A stretch of DNA of 64,000 nucleotides, taken from assembly GCF_030272615.1 (NCBI RefSeq), contig NC_081406.1, positions 239,184,422 through 239,248,421 of the forward strand. The letters are read 5' to 3'. The DNA comes from Cryptomeria japonica. Taxonomy: Eukaryota; Streptophyta; Pinopsida; Cupressales; Cupressaceae. The notes under the pieces were generated by a model. It saw nothing but the letters and a program-made list of their open reading frames with translations. It was not told the origin of the DNA and made no database searches. Position 1 is the stretch's first letter; every line of letters starts with the position of its first letter. Below are positions 47,261-59,480 of the stretch, piece by piece. The translations under genes and the position numbers were made by a program.

Positions 47261-50200
47261 ATGAGTTCTTATGAGTATGACAATGATGTCTTTTTCAATA
47301 CTGATCATAACACATTACCTGACATGGATGCCTATAGAAACATTCCAAATGTTGAGAACATGGACACTACAAACAACAATGATACACACAATGAAAATAT
47401 GGACAACTTTTCAGTACATTCAGTAGATGTGGAAGAATCCATTATGGACCCCCGCTTCAATCGACTGATTGAGGAAATAATGAGGAGAGATAGACAATAC
47501 TTCTTATAAATGATGGCACAAAGTGGAACCAAGATACCTCATGATTTTGACATGTCTCAAATAATGGAAAATCAACCTTTGTAACAAACTCACTCCAACA
47601 TGGATCAAAGGAGACCTAATAGTGGAGGAAATAGAGGACCACATCTTGTGCCTGAATCACCATCATCTTTGTTTCAAAAACCAGAGGTCCCACATACACA
47701 TGGTCAAGCATATGATACTCACCTTCACAGACCATTATGGAAGTCTTATGCAGAAAGATATGCTCAATCACATACAAATGGTAAGGATCAACCACCAAAG
47801 CAATTGGATATTCAAAGGCATGCTCAAAATTTGGACACAAGGAAACCCTGTGTCAAATTTGGGGGCAACACATTAGAACATGACATGCCTGTAGAGTATG
47901 GTATACATGGACAAAATAGATGTTTCGTTCCTCAACATGAATCTATACCAAGTGGTCCATATATGCAGCATCACTATAGACCTCCTCCATATGAACATGT
48001 GTATGATCAATATCATCCATATATGCAACATGTTTCTCCTCCAATTGGTGCCTCAAGCATGGGGTATGGTCCAAGAAGTCGATCTCCACCTAAGAGCAAT
48101 TTGGAGCAACAAATCAGGGACTTACAAAAGAAAATGGAGAAAATAAATACATCGAAACCAACATACACAATGAGAGACATATGTCCTTATCCATTCGACA
48201 AGAGCATTCCAATGCCTCCATTTCCTACACACTTTGTGACACCTAAATTTGATAAGTATAGAGGAAAAGGGGATCCTAAGGCACACATAAGACAATTTTT
48301 CATAGCTTGCATTGAAGTAGCTTTAGAAGAGACATATTTGATGAGATTATTCCTACAAAGCTTAGGTGATCAAGCTATGGAATGGTTCTCCCAACTCCCA
48401 CCTGGTATTAAGTCATGGGGTGACTTAGCAGAGGCATTTATTCAACATTTCTCCTACAATATAGAGATAGACATATCAGTCACTACTTTATGCAACACCA
48501 AGCAAAAAGAGGGAGAGTCTTTTGCATCATTTTTACAAAGATGGAGGAATCTAGCTAGCAGATGCTCTTGTGAAATTCCACAAAAACAAATGGTAGAAAT
48601 GTTCACACAAAATGTTAACAAAGACATTGGCTATGATCTAAGGAAAGCTTGTTTGTCCACCTTCAGGGACGTTATTGAAAAAGGCTTAGCAACAGAAAAG
48701 GTCCTAATTGAGCAAGGAGTCATTAAGATATTTAAGGAGAACAAAGATGACTTTAAAGGAAAAGGCAAGCCAAGATTTTGGAATAAAAACAAGAACACAG
48801 TCAATGATGGTGTTGTTGATGCCAATATAGTGCGACCCAAATTCATCTTTTCGGGATCAAGTTCTACAAACAATCAAGTGAATACTCAAACAACTTCTAG
48901 ATCACGAAGGAAGTACACTCCATTGGGAGAACCACTTGAGTCAGTCTTCAAAAAGTTAGTGGCAAACAAGGTAATCACAGTTCTAGATTTTCCTCCATAT
49001 GAACCAAAGGTTAAACCAAATTGGTGGAATGATGATGAATATAGTGAATTTCATAAGAGCAAAGGACATAAAATAGGAAATTGTCATCGACTGAAGAACA
49101 TCGTACAAGATCTCATTGATAGAGGTGACATTGAGATTGAGGGACACTCATCCAATCAAGAACATGAAATGTTTAAGGAACCATTCCCAAAGCATGACAA
49201 GGGAAAAGTTAAAGCCACAGATGATCAAACCAACTATACTAGAGCATCCTATAACTATGATTCAACCATCAATCACATCTCGATGGACAATTATGTCTCT
49301 ACCATTATCATCAAGGACAAAACCCTTGAGAATTCTACCCAAAGACCCAAGATCATTCTGAAAGGTGTTGGATCTTCTTCCAAACCTACCTTTGAATGTC
49401 ATGTTACAACCCGTCGAGGTAAATTCACTTTGCAAGGTGCTCCAACCAAGAACACCGCTTCTTCATCAACTAAGCCTGAGTACGACCTTGTAAAATAGTT
49501 AGGGAAGACACTTGCGCTCATCTCCATCCTTGAGCTCTTATGCATATCCCCCGCACATAAAGCCATTCTTGACAAAATCTTGAGAGACACTTCTGTCCCT
49601 ACTGATCTGAACGTGGACCAGTTTCAAGCCATGGTGGGATACCTTTCCATTCCACACTCCCTTACATTCACAGAAGCTGATGACACCTCTGTAAGTCAGC
49701 CACATAATGCACCACTACACATTGAAGCCTTCATACACAAACATCAAATAAAATGAGTCCTGATAGATGGAGGAGCTGGTCTAAACATTTGTACATTGAG
49801 CACAATTAAACAATTGGGATATTCTGATAAAGCTGTGAATTCTACAAACAAAATTACCATCAAGGCATATGATGACGAAGAGCGTTCATCCAAAGGCACA
49901 GTCACCTTACCTCTTAGAGTTGGACCAGTTACAAAGGATGTGGTTTGTCAAGTCCTTGATCTAGATCTCACATACAACATACTTTTGGGACGTCCATGGA
50001 TTCATGAGATGGGCGCAGTACCATCTACATATCATTGATGTATCAAGTTTCCACATAATGGAGTTGAAGTGACCGTTAAAGCGGATCCAAATCCATTCAT
50101 ATATTGCAACAATCTACAACCTCAGTTAGAAACAATAGTCCCAGTCAATAGTGAAGCAATTTCATCATCAACATATGTGGATCCAGAATCCTTGAAAGCT

Positions 50201-51310
50201 TCTACATCCAAATAATCAGAGCTGAAAGAAAAGTTCAAGATTAAAGACTTGGGATGTGGTGAGTATATCTTTCATGTTGATCAACTTCCACTATCTCCTA
50301 AGGTATTCAATCGACAGGAACAATCTATAAACAATTTGCAAGGAATTGGGTGTGAACCACCTAGTGTTGTGGCTACTAAGTCTGAACGCAAATCTCCTTT
50401 AGTGGTGCAAGCAACTCTTGATATCAATAGTCATAAGAGTGGTTCCAACAAAGAATCTATTGAGCATATCATCAGCCCTCCTGAAAAATCACATAGCCTT
50501 ACCATATCATCCACTACTTCCATTTCCACTCCACTTCCAGACTTGGATCAACAAGAATTACAAAAGCCCTTACTCATTGGGGATCACAAATCAAGCTATG
50601 AAAAGAAAAATATAAAAGTCAATAATAAAGAAAAGTCCTTTAGTCCAAATCAAAATCAAAATCTATTGGACTCTGCAAAAATAAAGGTCAAGGACAAAAA
50701 TCCTATGAAGCAAAAAGAACAAGAGTTGATCTCCCCTAATATCAAAATAACTGGGGGAAAAAGTTCTACAATTTCAAGTCAAAAAGCATACTTGTTGATC
50801 CTAAGTCTCCATCATGCTATCCTACTCTCACTTCTTTTCGCAATCATAAGCCTTCATCATTCATCCACTTGTTTCACACATTCATCCCCTTTTGGCGATA
50901 CATCATGGACCTTTAATGGAGCTTCCTCAAGGGACTTTGTTATCAGTGATGCCCAAACTTCTTCAGGTGACACGCATATGGGCCTATGTAGTCCACACAT
51001 TAGTAATTCTATCTCAGTTCCTTTATCAAGGAAGATAGTCACTCAAGCTACACATCATTCAGTCAATGAACGTTGTAGTTACAATCATAAGGTTAAGCCT
51101 CACACATTTGAGGTGGGTGCCTTGGTTCTCAGAGAAAACCCCAAAAATCAGCAAGATAGAGAGAAGAAGGGAAAGTTCAAACCAAATTGGCTTGGTCCTT
51201 ACATCATTACAACAGTATATGGATCTGGGGCATATTAGCTGTCAACTACAGAAGGTGAACCTTTGGAGGATCCTATCAACAACATGCATCTTCGCAGGTT
51301 CTACACATAG
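47261..51310 (+). pseudogene. Gypsy gag-protease fused to an integrase C-terminal tail; RT and integrase core absent
   Basis: One reading frame runs 1350 codons from ATG 47261 to TAG 51308. It has seven internal stops (47507, 47582, 49496, 49754, 50036, 50213, 51236) and no frameshift. Gag (about 47600-49100) has MRLFLQSLGDQAMEWFSQLP, EGESFASFLQRWRNLASRCS and FHKSKGHKIGNCHRLKNIVQ. The protease region shows VLIDGGAGLNICTL at about 49757 and YNILLGRPWIHEMG at about 49975. A spacer rich in Ser, Lys and His follows, with a hydrophobic AYLLILSLHHAILLSLLFAI segment. The integrase tail HTFEVGALVLRENPKNQQ, WLGPYIITTVYGSGAY and NNMHLRRFY is at 51100-51307. RT, RNase H and the integrase core, normally about 2.5-3 kb, are missing without loss of frame. 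Confidence 0.88.
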
Positions 51311-53093
51311 CTCTTTGGAATATCCTAATTCAAAAATACAAAAAAATCAAAAAAATCAAAAATTTCAAAAAAATACAAAAAAATAAATTTTTTTTTTTTT
51401 TTAAAATACAAAAAAAAAAAAAAAAAAATTTCAAAAATACAAAATTTTTTTATAAAAACAAAAAAAATCGTTACTTGGTGAAAACCTAGCAAACAGGTGC
51501 CTTGTGACACAAAAAACATTGAAAAATCGAAAAAAGTAAAGAGAAATAATTTCGTCCAACGGTGAAAACCACTTCGGTGGTGCCCTGGGCAAGTACCATG
51601 GTGAAAACTGGGTCACCAGTGCCATGCATAGAGGCATTGCTCCTCCCTCCTTTAGGATCCACTTTCATCCTTTCACTTTGCACACACTCACGACCAATTC
51701 ATCCATAATAAACTTACCCATTCCCATCATGGCTTGTTATTGATCTACCCAAGATTGGTTCGCCATTCATAATAAACATTCCTTTTCACCTCCCTTTCCA
51801 TCCATAATAAATCAAATCCTATCTGTGGCTAAGGCAAATCCTACGTCTAGTGATGGGTGTGGAATTGAGAACATCACATGTTTCAAGGAGTACAGTTTCT
51901 TCCAGCTTCCTTCAGTCTATTCGCGCACAATCCGCAATAAAGCAACATTTGCATCGGTAGTCCGCAATAAGGTCTCATCTTCTTCGCAATAAAGTATTAG
52001 ATTCATGGTTTCAGTCAGTTTCAGATGAGACACAACAACAACAATGGGCTTCAACAAATCAAATCTTTAAGCAGACTCAGACAACATATGGTTCAGTGCT
52101 GTCTATCCTTTTTGTGAAAGTAAACATTGTGACCACAATCAAATAAGACTTATACAAGTGACAAGAGACACTAAACTTGAGGACTACAGTGGATGTTTGT
52201 GTCGAGTCTTGGTTTTCTTTTGATTTTATCTTTAGGTGACATGTCTTTTAGCTTTTTAGGATGTCTCTGACTAGAGATTCTATCTCCAGGATGTCTTTGA
52301 CTAGAAAGGCGAGGATGGGGCATCATCACCTATTTGTATTTGCTGTCTGTGGATTGTCTTTTAGTAATGCTATGACTTGTCCAAGGATATGAGGACACTG
52401 TGAGTCTAGTGTGAATTGGGGCATTCCTTGTTTGTGATTGTCTTATCTCCATGCAAACAAGTATAATGACTTTCTGGGTCGAACATATGCCTCGATTGTC
52501 ATAACCTACTTGCCATAATAAAGCTCAATGATGATAACCCACAAGAAGCTCTTTCACTTTCATTTCTTCTGTCTTCCATCCCCCTTTCTTGATTGACTTC
52601 CATCGTCCTTCTCGAGTCCGTGTAGCTTGCTATCACATGACTGAGTATAATGACACACCAAAAACATTTGCATTTCATGTAGTTGCACCTGCATTACCAC
52701 ATATAAGCATTTCATACATACATATAGATATCACAACTGCATCACATCCTGCACACAACACCTGTTAGCACAATTTACATTTGCATTATCATATTCATCT
52801 GCATTGCATACATTCACATTTGCATCATGCATACACATATAAAACATAAAAGAACAAAAAAATATATTGCATTGCATCATAAACATATTTGCATCCATAT
52901 CATAAGCATCACATAGAAACATACAACACATAGGTATGCATGCATATAGCTTCCGCAAAGATGAATCATCTCACATATATATATAAAGTGTCATGATACA
53001 ATGATGTCAAAATCATATGGCTACAATCACCCGCAGGTGTCTACATCATCATACAAAATGGTACAATATTGATACATAAGGAGCCCTCTACGG
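51311..53093. other. Non-coding region between integrase tail and antisense gene
   Basis: It starts with A/T homopolymer-rich sequence (51320-51480). A block with repeated GGTGAAAAC motifs (51475, 51561, 51600) follows, and then a stretch rich in CATTTGCAT-like words (52660-52930). No gene on either strand. Confidence 0.6.
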
Positions 53094-54286
53094 CTATGAT
53101 GAATTCCCTTCCTCAGAGCCGGCTAGCCTCGACGAAGTCTGAGCCCTAGAAGGACCCACCCCAAGATCATCTCTCCTAGCCGCTGTGTCCCCTGCAACCA
53201 CCCCTCGTGTCGCCCTATCTGGACAGAGGAACCCACTGATAACTCTTGCCAACACTGTTGGTAGTGCTAATCTTGTCCATGTCATGGTATCCCATGCCAC
53301 ATGTCTCACCCTCATCTCCAGTCCCGGATCCTAGAACACTTGTCTCAGTGCATCCCTGTCTCCGTCTTGATCGTAGGGTACTAACTCCCCATCGATTGGT
53401 ATCCACAGAATCTTGTATACATCCTCCAAGGTGACTGTCATCTCCCCCATCGGCAAATGAAAAGTACATGTCTTAGAGTGCCACCTCTCCGCCAGTGCAG
53501 TCAGCAGTCCCATGTTTGCTCGAAACTCAGGCACATACAAACTATGTCTCAATCCCATAGCCTCAATAGTAGCTCGGTCCTCGGCTGTCAACTCAGGTCG
53601 CGACCTCTGTGTCGACGGAAATCTCTCCCGTGACTCCAGCATAGGCAAATACTCCTGCAGTCACACAAATCAATCATCTCAGTTCTAGTGACACTCACTG
53701 TTCATCACAAAGTGTTTCTTCTATCCTAATGGTACTCCCTGTTCATCACAAAGTATTACGTGTTTGGCACTCCCTGTTCATCACAAAGTGCTACTCACAT
53801 TTGCACTCACTGTTCATCACAAAGTGCTGTTAATATTTTGGTACTCCCTGTTCATCACAAAGTACTATATCTTGGTACTCACTGTTCATCACAAAGTGCC
53901 TTGATTTATCCTAGTCTTCCCTAGAGGACTTGCTTGAGTGTATCCTCTTAGCAACTTATCCAATCGACAGTGTATGTTCCTCACAGAACTGCTGATTTGG
54001 CCTAGAAGACACAAATTCACATTTTTGGACATAAACGTGCTTTCCTGACATAAAAGCGCATTTATTTCCCTATCTACCATGCATTAATGACAACAATAAA
54101 TGCATCGAAGTACGAGGAGGTTTTGTGGTACTTACCGGTTCTCCTGCCTTTGCTGGCCTCTGGAATCGGTGAACGCGGTTGAATCTGTGAACGAAAGCCA
54201 TCGCTGTTGACTACTACTGCTCTATTTTCGCTTTGTACTCTGCTCTCGTGGATGTGTGGATGACAATGAGGATGTCTTTTTCCCAT
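53094..54286 (-). pseudogene. Antisense plant-mobile-domain (PMD) gene carried by the Gypsy element
   Basis: A first exon from ATG 54286 (MGKRHPHCHPHIHESRV) ends at a GTAAGT donor near 54136. A second exon follows an AG acceptor at about 53655 and encodes MGLLTALAERWHSKTCTFHL, then PMGEMTVTLEDVYKILWIPI and DGELVPYD. This is the core of the plant mobile domain (PF10536), also found in MAIN/MAIL proteins. A TAG near 53330 and a second frame (RVRHVAWDTMTWTRLALPTV...) suggest a break. The exon phases as read do not match, so the model is uncertain. Its position antisense between pol and 3' LTR matches the extra ORFs described for Tat-lineage Gypsy elements. Confidence 0.72.
53684..53900. repeat. 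Six-copy minisatellite in the intron of the antisense PMD gene
   Basis: CTGTTCATCACAAAGT occurs at 53698, 53739, 53774, 53810, 53848 and 53882, spaced 34-41 bp. Most copies are flanked by (G/C)(T/C)ACT(C/A)(C/A) and GT(G/A)CT. Confidence 0.93.
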
Positions 54287-54530
54287 GGTCTATCTTATAG
54301 CCTACCCTCACCTTAGCCCTCGTTTCCCAAGTCAGTCTTCTTTATCCTGTGACTCTGTCACTTTATCTGGTCAGTCCATTCTATCCCATCTTTCTTATCG
54401 AGAGATTGTTTGTGATCTTTTCAGACATTTTCATCCAATCTCTCGAGGGGGCATATAATTCCCATCTTGGGGAAACTCTGTATCAGTTCATATTATCTTC
54501 TTTGAAACAACGCGACAAGCCGCATTGTCT

Positions 54531-54545
54531 CAAAGAGGGGCAAAA
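54531..54545 (+). other. Polypurine tract of the Gypsy-type element
   Basis: AAAGAGGGGCAAAA directly precedes the TGTAGA start of the 3' LTR, the expected primer site for plus-strand synthesis. Confidence 0.8.
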
Positions 54546-55320
54546 TGTAGACACCCAAAATTGTCATGTCTAATTAAATAAATATTTTATTTATTTAATT
54601 ATCTAAGCCTAATTCTTCTATTAATTAAATAAATCTTTATTTATTTAATTAATTCATTTATCCTCTTCTAGCCTTATTTCTCATTTAAATAAATACATTT
54701 ATTTATTTAAATTATCCTTTTCCTAAATTAAATAAATACTTATTTATTTAATTGATCTCATTTCTTCTATTAATTAAATAAATCTTTATTTATTTAATTA
54801 ATTCATTAACCTTTTCTACCCATGACACATGTCATTCATCTCTTAATTCATACAATACCTACCCCTTTCATTATTTTATTATTTCTTCTACCTACCCTCT
54901 AATGATAGCCGACCTCCTTTTACACCTCTCAATCTTATCCCTCCATTTCATATTTGTGTCTTCTATATAAGGAGATACTTCCTTCATTATCAAACCCTAA
55001 TCAATCATTCTAACTACTTGATCAATTGACTACACTACAATCCTACTTGCAACCACATTCCGTTCTTTGTTGAGCTCTTGTGCACATAAAATCTGAGAGC
55101 AAATATATCAAGCAAGATCAATGGAGATAGGAAGAATGGAGATCAAAACCCTATTGGATATGTAATGGTATAATCTTTGTGATTTCATTTGATTTGCATT
55201 GTCTTAGGTAATCTTCATATGTTATGGTGGATCTTTGTTGTTGTTAGGCTAGGGTTTGGTGGTTGAATTCATTTAGCCTTTCAATTTTGTTATTATTGTT
55301 ATCCATTTTCACCATAAACA
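54546..55320 (+). repeat. 3' LTR of the Gypsy-type element
   Basis: 775 bp, the same length as the 5' LTR. It begins TGTAGACACCC and ends ATAAACA. Differences from the 5' LTR are mostly single transitions. It retains the five AT-rich inverted repeats. Confidence 0.95.
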
Positions 55321-55325
55321 GTCAC
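55321..55325 (+). other. Target-site duplication GTCAC, right copy
   Basis: It matches 43978-43982. Removing the element and one copy rejoins the Asp-rich reading frame of the TNP2 gene. Confidence 0.9.
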
Positions 55326-55355
55326 CATCACCATCACCATCACCATCACCATCAC

Positions 55356-55387
<32 letters not shown>

Positions 55388-58300
55388 GCTTCTTCTTCGT
55401 GTACATTTCCATCAGGAACATCATCGACTAACTGTCGATCGTGATCATCATCTATATCATCTTCTAATTCTTCGGTATCTTCTTCTTCCACCACATTATA
55501 CATTATCGACCTTCCTCTTGGATCATGTCTAACAACAAATGACCAACCGGGTTTATGTGGAACCTCCGAGTAAAATACCTGCTCACATTGACTTGGAAGA
55601 ACATAGGACTCATCCCCAACTCGTTCAAACAACCTTGTATTAACCATTGTAAATCCATTATCATGTTCGATAATAGTTCTATCAGGATCATTTTTATTTA
55701 GTCATAGCCTATACCATTTGATGACGAACAGAACTAATTTGAAGGAATTAAAGTCACACTCAAGTATATCATCCAAAATGCCATAGTATCGATTTTGAGA
55801 CTCTTGAGGATGTATGTCGTTTCTAGATGAAATATTGGTCACCTCAAAGACTGCAATTATCCCAGAATCACAAGTTTTCTTTGTGTCATCCAACTATTTG
55901 ATGCGAAATTTATGACCATTGCTGCACACAGCCTTGTGGTGTTTGACCTGCAATATGTCTAACATATTAAAATTATTGCATCATGAGTTGATAAACATAC
56001 GGGTAATTAATAAAATTATACGTACTTGTTGATCTCTTAAACCATATGCTAAATCAATTTCCCTTTGTATAAATCTCCATTATGATGAGCTTCTTTAACC
56101 AATGAAGCGACACCATCCCATGTTAATGTGCGACCAAAATGTTGACATCGTTCAATCCACACCATTATCAATCAAGATTGTTTGCAATATACAAATGTAG
56201 CACATCCCACTCCCGACCAACTATACAAATAATTAATAGACCACTTACAACTGATTTATTTAGAAGATGAAGAATTAATTTACTACAATAACATCTTATA
56301 ATTACCTCTCACTTTCTTCAATCTACCTTTCCCCATCAAGTGCTCCCCTTCGAATTTATTAATGGGGTTGGGGTCCCAAATTTGATCTACGTGGATTTTT
56401 GCTGCAAACTTAGGAAGATATTCAGTAATGTACACCATAGTTTGGTATACCATATATCACTCCACCATAGAACCCTCAGGATGTGCTCTTTGTCGAACCA
56501 AAGCCTTAAAAAATTTCAAGTGCCTCTCAACCATCCACATTGACCTAGTGTGTACAGGTCCACACAATTCGATCTCCTCAACTTGGTGTATGAGGTAGTG
56601 TTCTTGTGCATTGAAAAAAGTTGAAGGTAGACACTTTTGCATTTCACACATTAGATGAGGGATTTTTCTCTTCCAATATTTTATATCTTCCTTGTGGATT
56701 TCTTTAGATGACAACCACCTAAAAGAGATTGAAGATGCAAAAATATATAAATGAGACTTTACAAAATAATATACAATATATTGCATAACAAGTAAAATAA
56801 ATGACAAATATAATATCTATATAATAAATTGAACAAACATCACTACTTACCTCATGTATTTTCCAAGATCATATATGACTTGCTTGATATTATTGTCGAA
56901 GTGGTCTGGGAGAGATAGAGGTAGAACGTACTGTAACAATTATAAAATGATCTTTTCATTGTTTTCTAACATAATACAATGAAAAGTACATGCGTAGCAT
57001 ACAAATATATAGTAAACACACAAGAACATGAATTACCTTAATGAAGGTATGCCAATTATACGTTTTCATCCCTGGCCCAAATTCACTCTTCTTTGATATG
57101 AGATTGTTTATGTTCGCAACAAATCCTATGGGAAATTGATTTTTTCATATGACTTCTTTTATAGAATTGCTTTGCTACTCCGTTAATAACCAAGGAAGGG
57201 CACTTATATTAATCTAATCTCCATTGCTATTTGATTGAATGACATTTTTCATTGCATGATTGGATTCCACAATGTCACTACAAATTTTGACAATTTTTTC
57301 TTTGTCACGCCTTCCATCCAATATTTTCCATAATGTCTCTGTTATATTCTTTCCAATATGCATTGTATCAAACAAATGCACAATTTGTAGCTGCTCATAG
57401 TAAGGCAACCTACTGAATTATTTGGGATAACTTTTTAGTCTCTTTGGAAGGTGGCAATCCATGTCTTGACGACCTTCAATATCATCAATTACATCATCAG
57501 TAAACAAAACACGATAGAAAAATTCAAATTCTAAACATAAACCATTAGATGGAATGACATTACCTTGACGATTAATTCTATTATGTTCCAACTTCCATAA
57601 GTGAGGAGTCATTCTTCGTGGCTTTGATGTAGTCTCTTCTTTCCCATTGAAAAGATGGTTTTTATTATTCCAGTACTTATGATTTTTGTGAAGGAAGTGC
57701 CTATACTCATCAAACACCTGCTTTCCTAAACTTTTTGAATGATAAGATTTCATCTTTGGACCACAAACTGGACATGCAAATTTTCCCTTTGTTTGAAGAC
57801 CTACAAGATAATGTATAATTCTATTAAATCTATTAATTTTTATAATTATAATTATCATGCGCAACTTGAACACTATAACGTACCACAAAAATGTGCCCTG
57901 GGGCATCATGTATTGTCCATACAAGCATTTCATGGAATTGAAATTGTCTTTGTCCTATTGGTCTAGAGATGTCATACATGGTCACACCATTCCATAACTC
58001 CAGCAACTCGTCGATAAGAGGCTCATTATACACATTCATATCTTTAATTTGGTACTTGCCTAGTGGAATGAACAAAAACATTACATAATTATTATGACCA
58101 TTTTACTGCAATATTTATAATTAAATGTAGATGACTATTAAATGATAAAATACCTGGAACAATCATTGCCAACATTATGTGCTCCCTCTTTATTGACATC
58201 CATGGAGGAATATTATTGTTGATAACAAAAATAGGCCACACCGAGTAAACAGATCTCAACTCTCCAAATGGATTGACACCGTCTGCTACCAATGAAAGCC

Positions 58301-59480
58301 TGAGATTATGAGGTTCTTCTTTAAAGTGTGGCCACTTTTCCTCTATGTCCATAAATGCTGAACCATCCACAGGCATTCGAATAATGTCATCTCGACTTCT
58401 ATTGCGTGCATGGTAATCCATAAATTGTGCCAAGCTATGCACCTGAATAATCGTTGCATATGTGGAATAATGGGAATATAACGAAGAACCTTGTGAGGCA
58501 CCTTTTTTGTTATTTGATTTGTTTGATATCTACTGATATGACATTCAGGGCATTCTATTCCAAATTCATGTTGTTTATGATATATAATATGATTATTGGG
58601 ACAAGCATCTATTGTTTGATACTCCATTCCAATATCTTTCATAATGGCAGATAATTCTCGGTATGAGTGAGGTAGAATATTTGATGGTGGTAAGAAAAAC
58701 TAACCTATCAATCTACACCAAAAAAAGAAGTTTGAGGTGTTAATATAAATAATATTAATGGTACATGATTCACCATTTATTAACTGTAATGACATGTATG
58801 ACACACCTTAACATACATGAGATTGTTATGTTGGATAAACCATTCATAACCTTCAAGTTCACCAACAACAATACAACAAAGAGAAGAGTTGTTTGGGAGC
58901 CTTTGTAAAGGGGCTCATATGCCTTCTCAAGAAGAGGTAAATCATGAACATCAAGGTCATCCTAATCATCATGATCAGCTATGCCAGTACTAAATGTGTC
59001 ATGGATCAATGTATTTGTACCATCATCTTCAATTGTGTTTTCTGGTGCATGATCATCATCTTCCATGGGATCATTATCTTTAGCTTCAATATTCACACCT
59101 CCATGTTCCTCCACTTTCAAAACCATATTCTTAGGGTTTTGTTGATCCATACCATGTGCTCTAGGGTGCTCCACCTATATAAAATTGATATACATAAATA
59201 AACCATGATCATGATATCATTATCAAGTGATTTCTTATGTATATAAATTGTTAAAACGATATAATGAACAACTTACCAGTGGATGATAATCATGTCCCCC
59301 TTCAATGTGACCATGCTACCTACAATGTTTCTTAGCTGTTTTGATTAGAAGTCTTCTAGTCTTTAAGCCCTTACAAATTTTGCAGGGACAATAAAATTTC
59401 CCATCACCTTTTCTTTTCAAGTTAGACCATAATCTAGCAATTGTCTCCTTATTTTGTTCTTGACTGATATTATCTGACAT

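Larger units (their letters stand above)
43983..55320 (+). mobile_element. Complete Gypsy-type (Tat/Athila-like) LTR retrotransposon lacking RT and integrase core
   Basis: Two 775-bp LTRs (43983-44757 and 54546-55320) differ at about 14 positions by eye (about 98% identical). They are flanked by the 5-bp duplication GTCAC. In order the element holds a primer binding site, a 2.5-kb leader with tandem repeats, gag and aspartic protease, a spacer, the C-terminal tail of integrase, an antisense plant-mobile-domain gene, a polypurine tract and the 3' LTR. No reverse transcriptase, RNase H or integrase DDE core was seen, so movement needs enzymes from a partner. The antisense extra gene and the gag style fit the Tat lineage. 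Confidence 0.93.
43858..59480 (-). pseudogene. CACTA (En/Spm) TNP2 transposase gene, interrupted by a Gypsy element
   Basis: Exon 1 (59480-59277) has the transposase-associated zinc motif FYCPCKICKG...HGHIEGGHDYHP. Exon 2 is 59174-58807, and exon 3 starts at 58712. Transposase_21 signatures follow: ACPNNHIIYHKQ, MPVDGSAFMDIEEKWPHF, LVADGVNPFGELRSVYSVWP, NNIPPWMSIKREHIMLAMIV, YNEPLIDELLELWNGV and HLFDTMHIGKNITETLWKIL. DUF4218 is at 56807-56457 (LPSTFFNAQEHYLIHQVEEI, RQRAHPEGSMVE). DUF4216 is at about 55650-55480 (SQCEQVFYSEVPHKPGWSFVV). The acidic Asp/Gly/His tail is cut at 55325/43978 by the 11.3-kb LTR element and ends at TGA 43858-43860. Stops (59316 TAG, near 58970, near 58699, near 57418) and a frameshift near 58440 disable it. 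Confidence 0.88.

Noticed and set aside
55263..55532. Poly-His ORF on the plus strand
   Set aside because: It is the antisense shadow of the Asp-rich TNP2 tail and runs across the LTR boundary.
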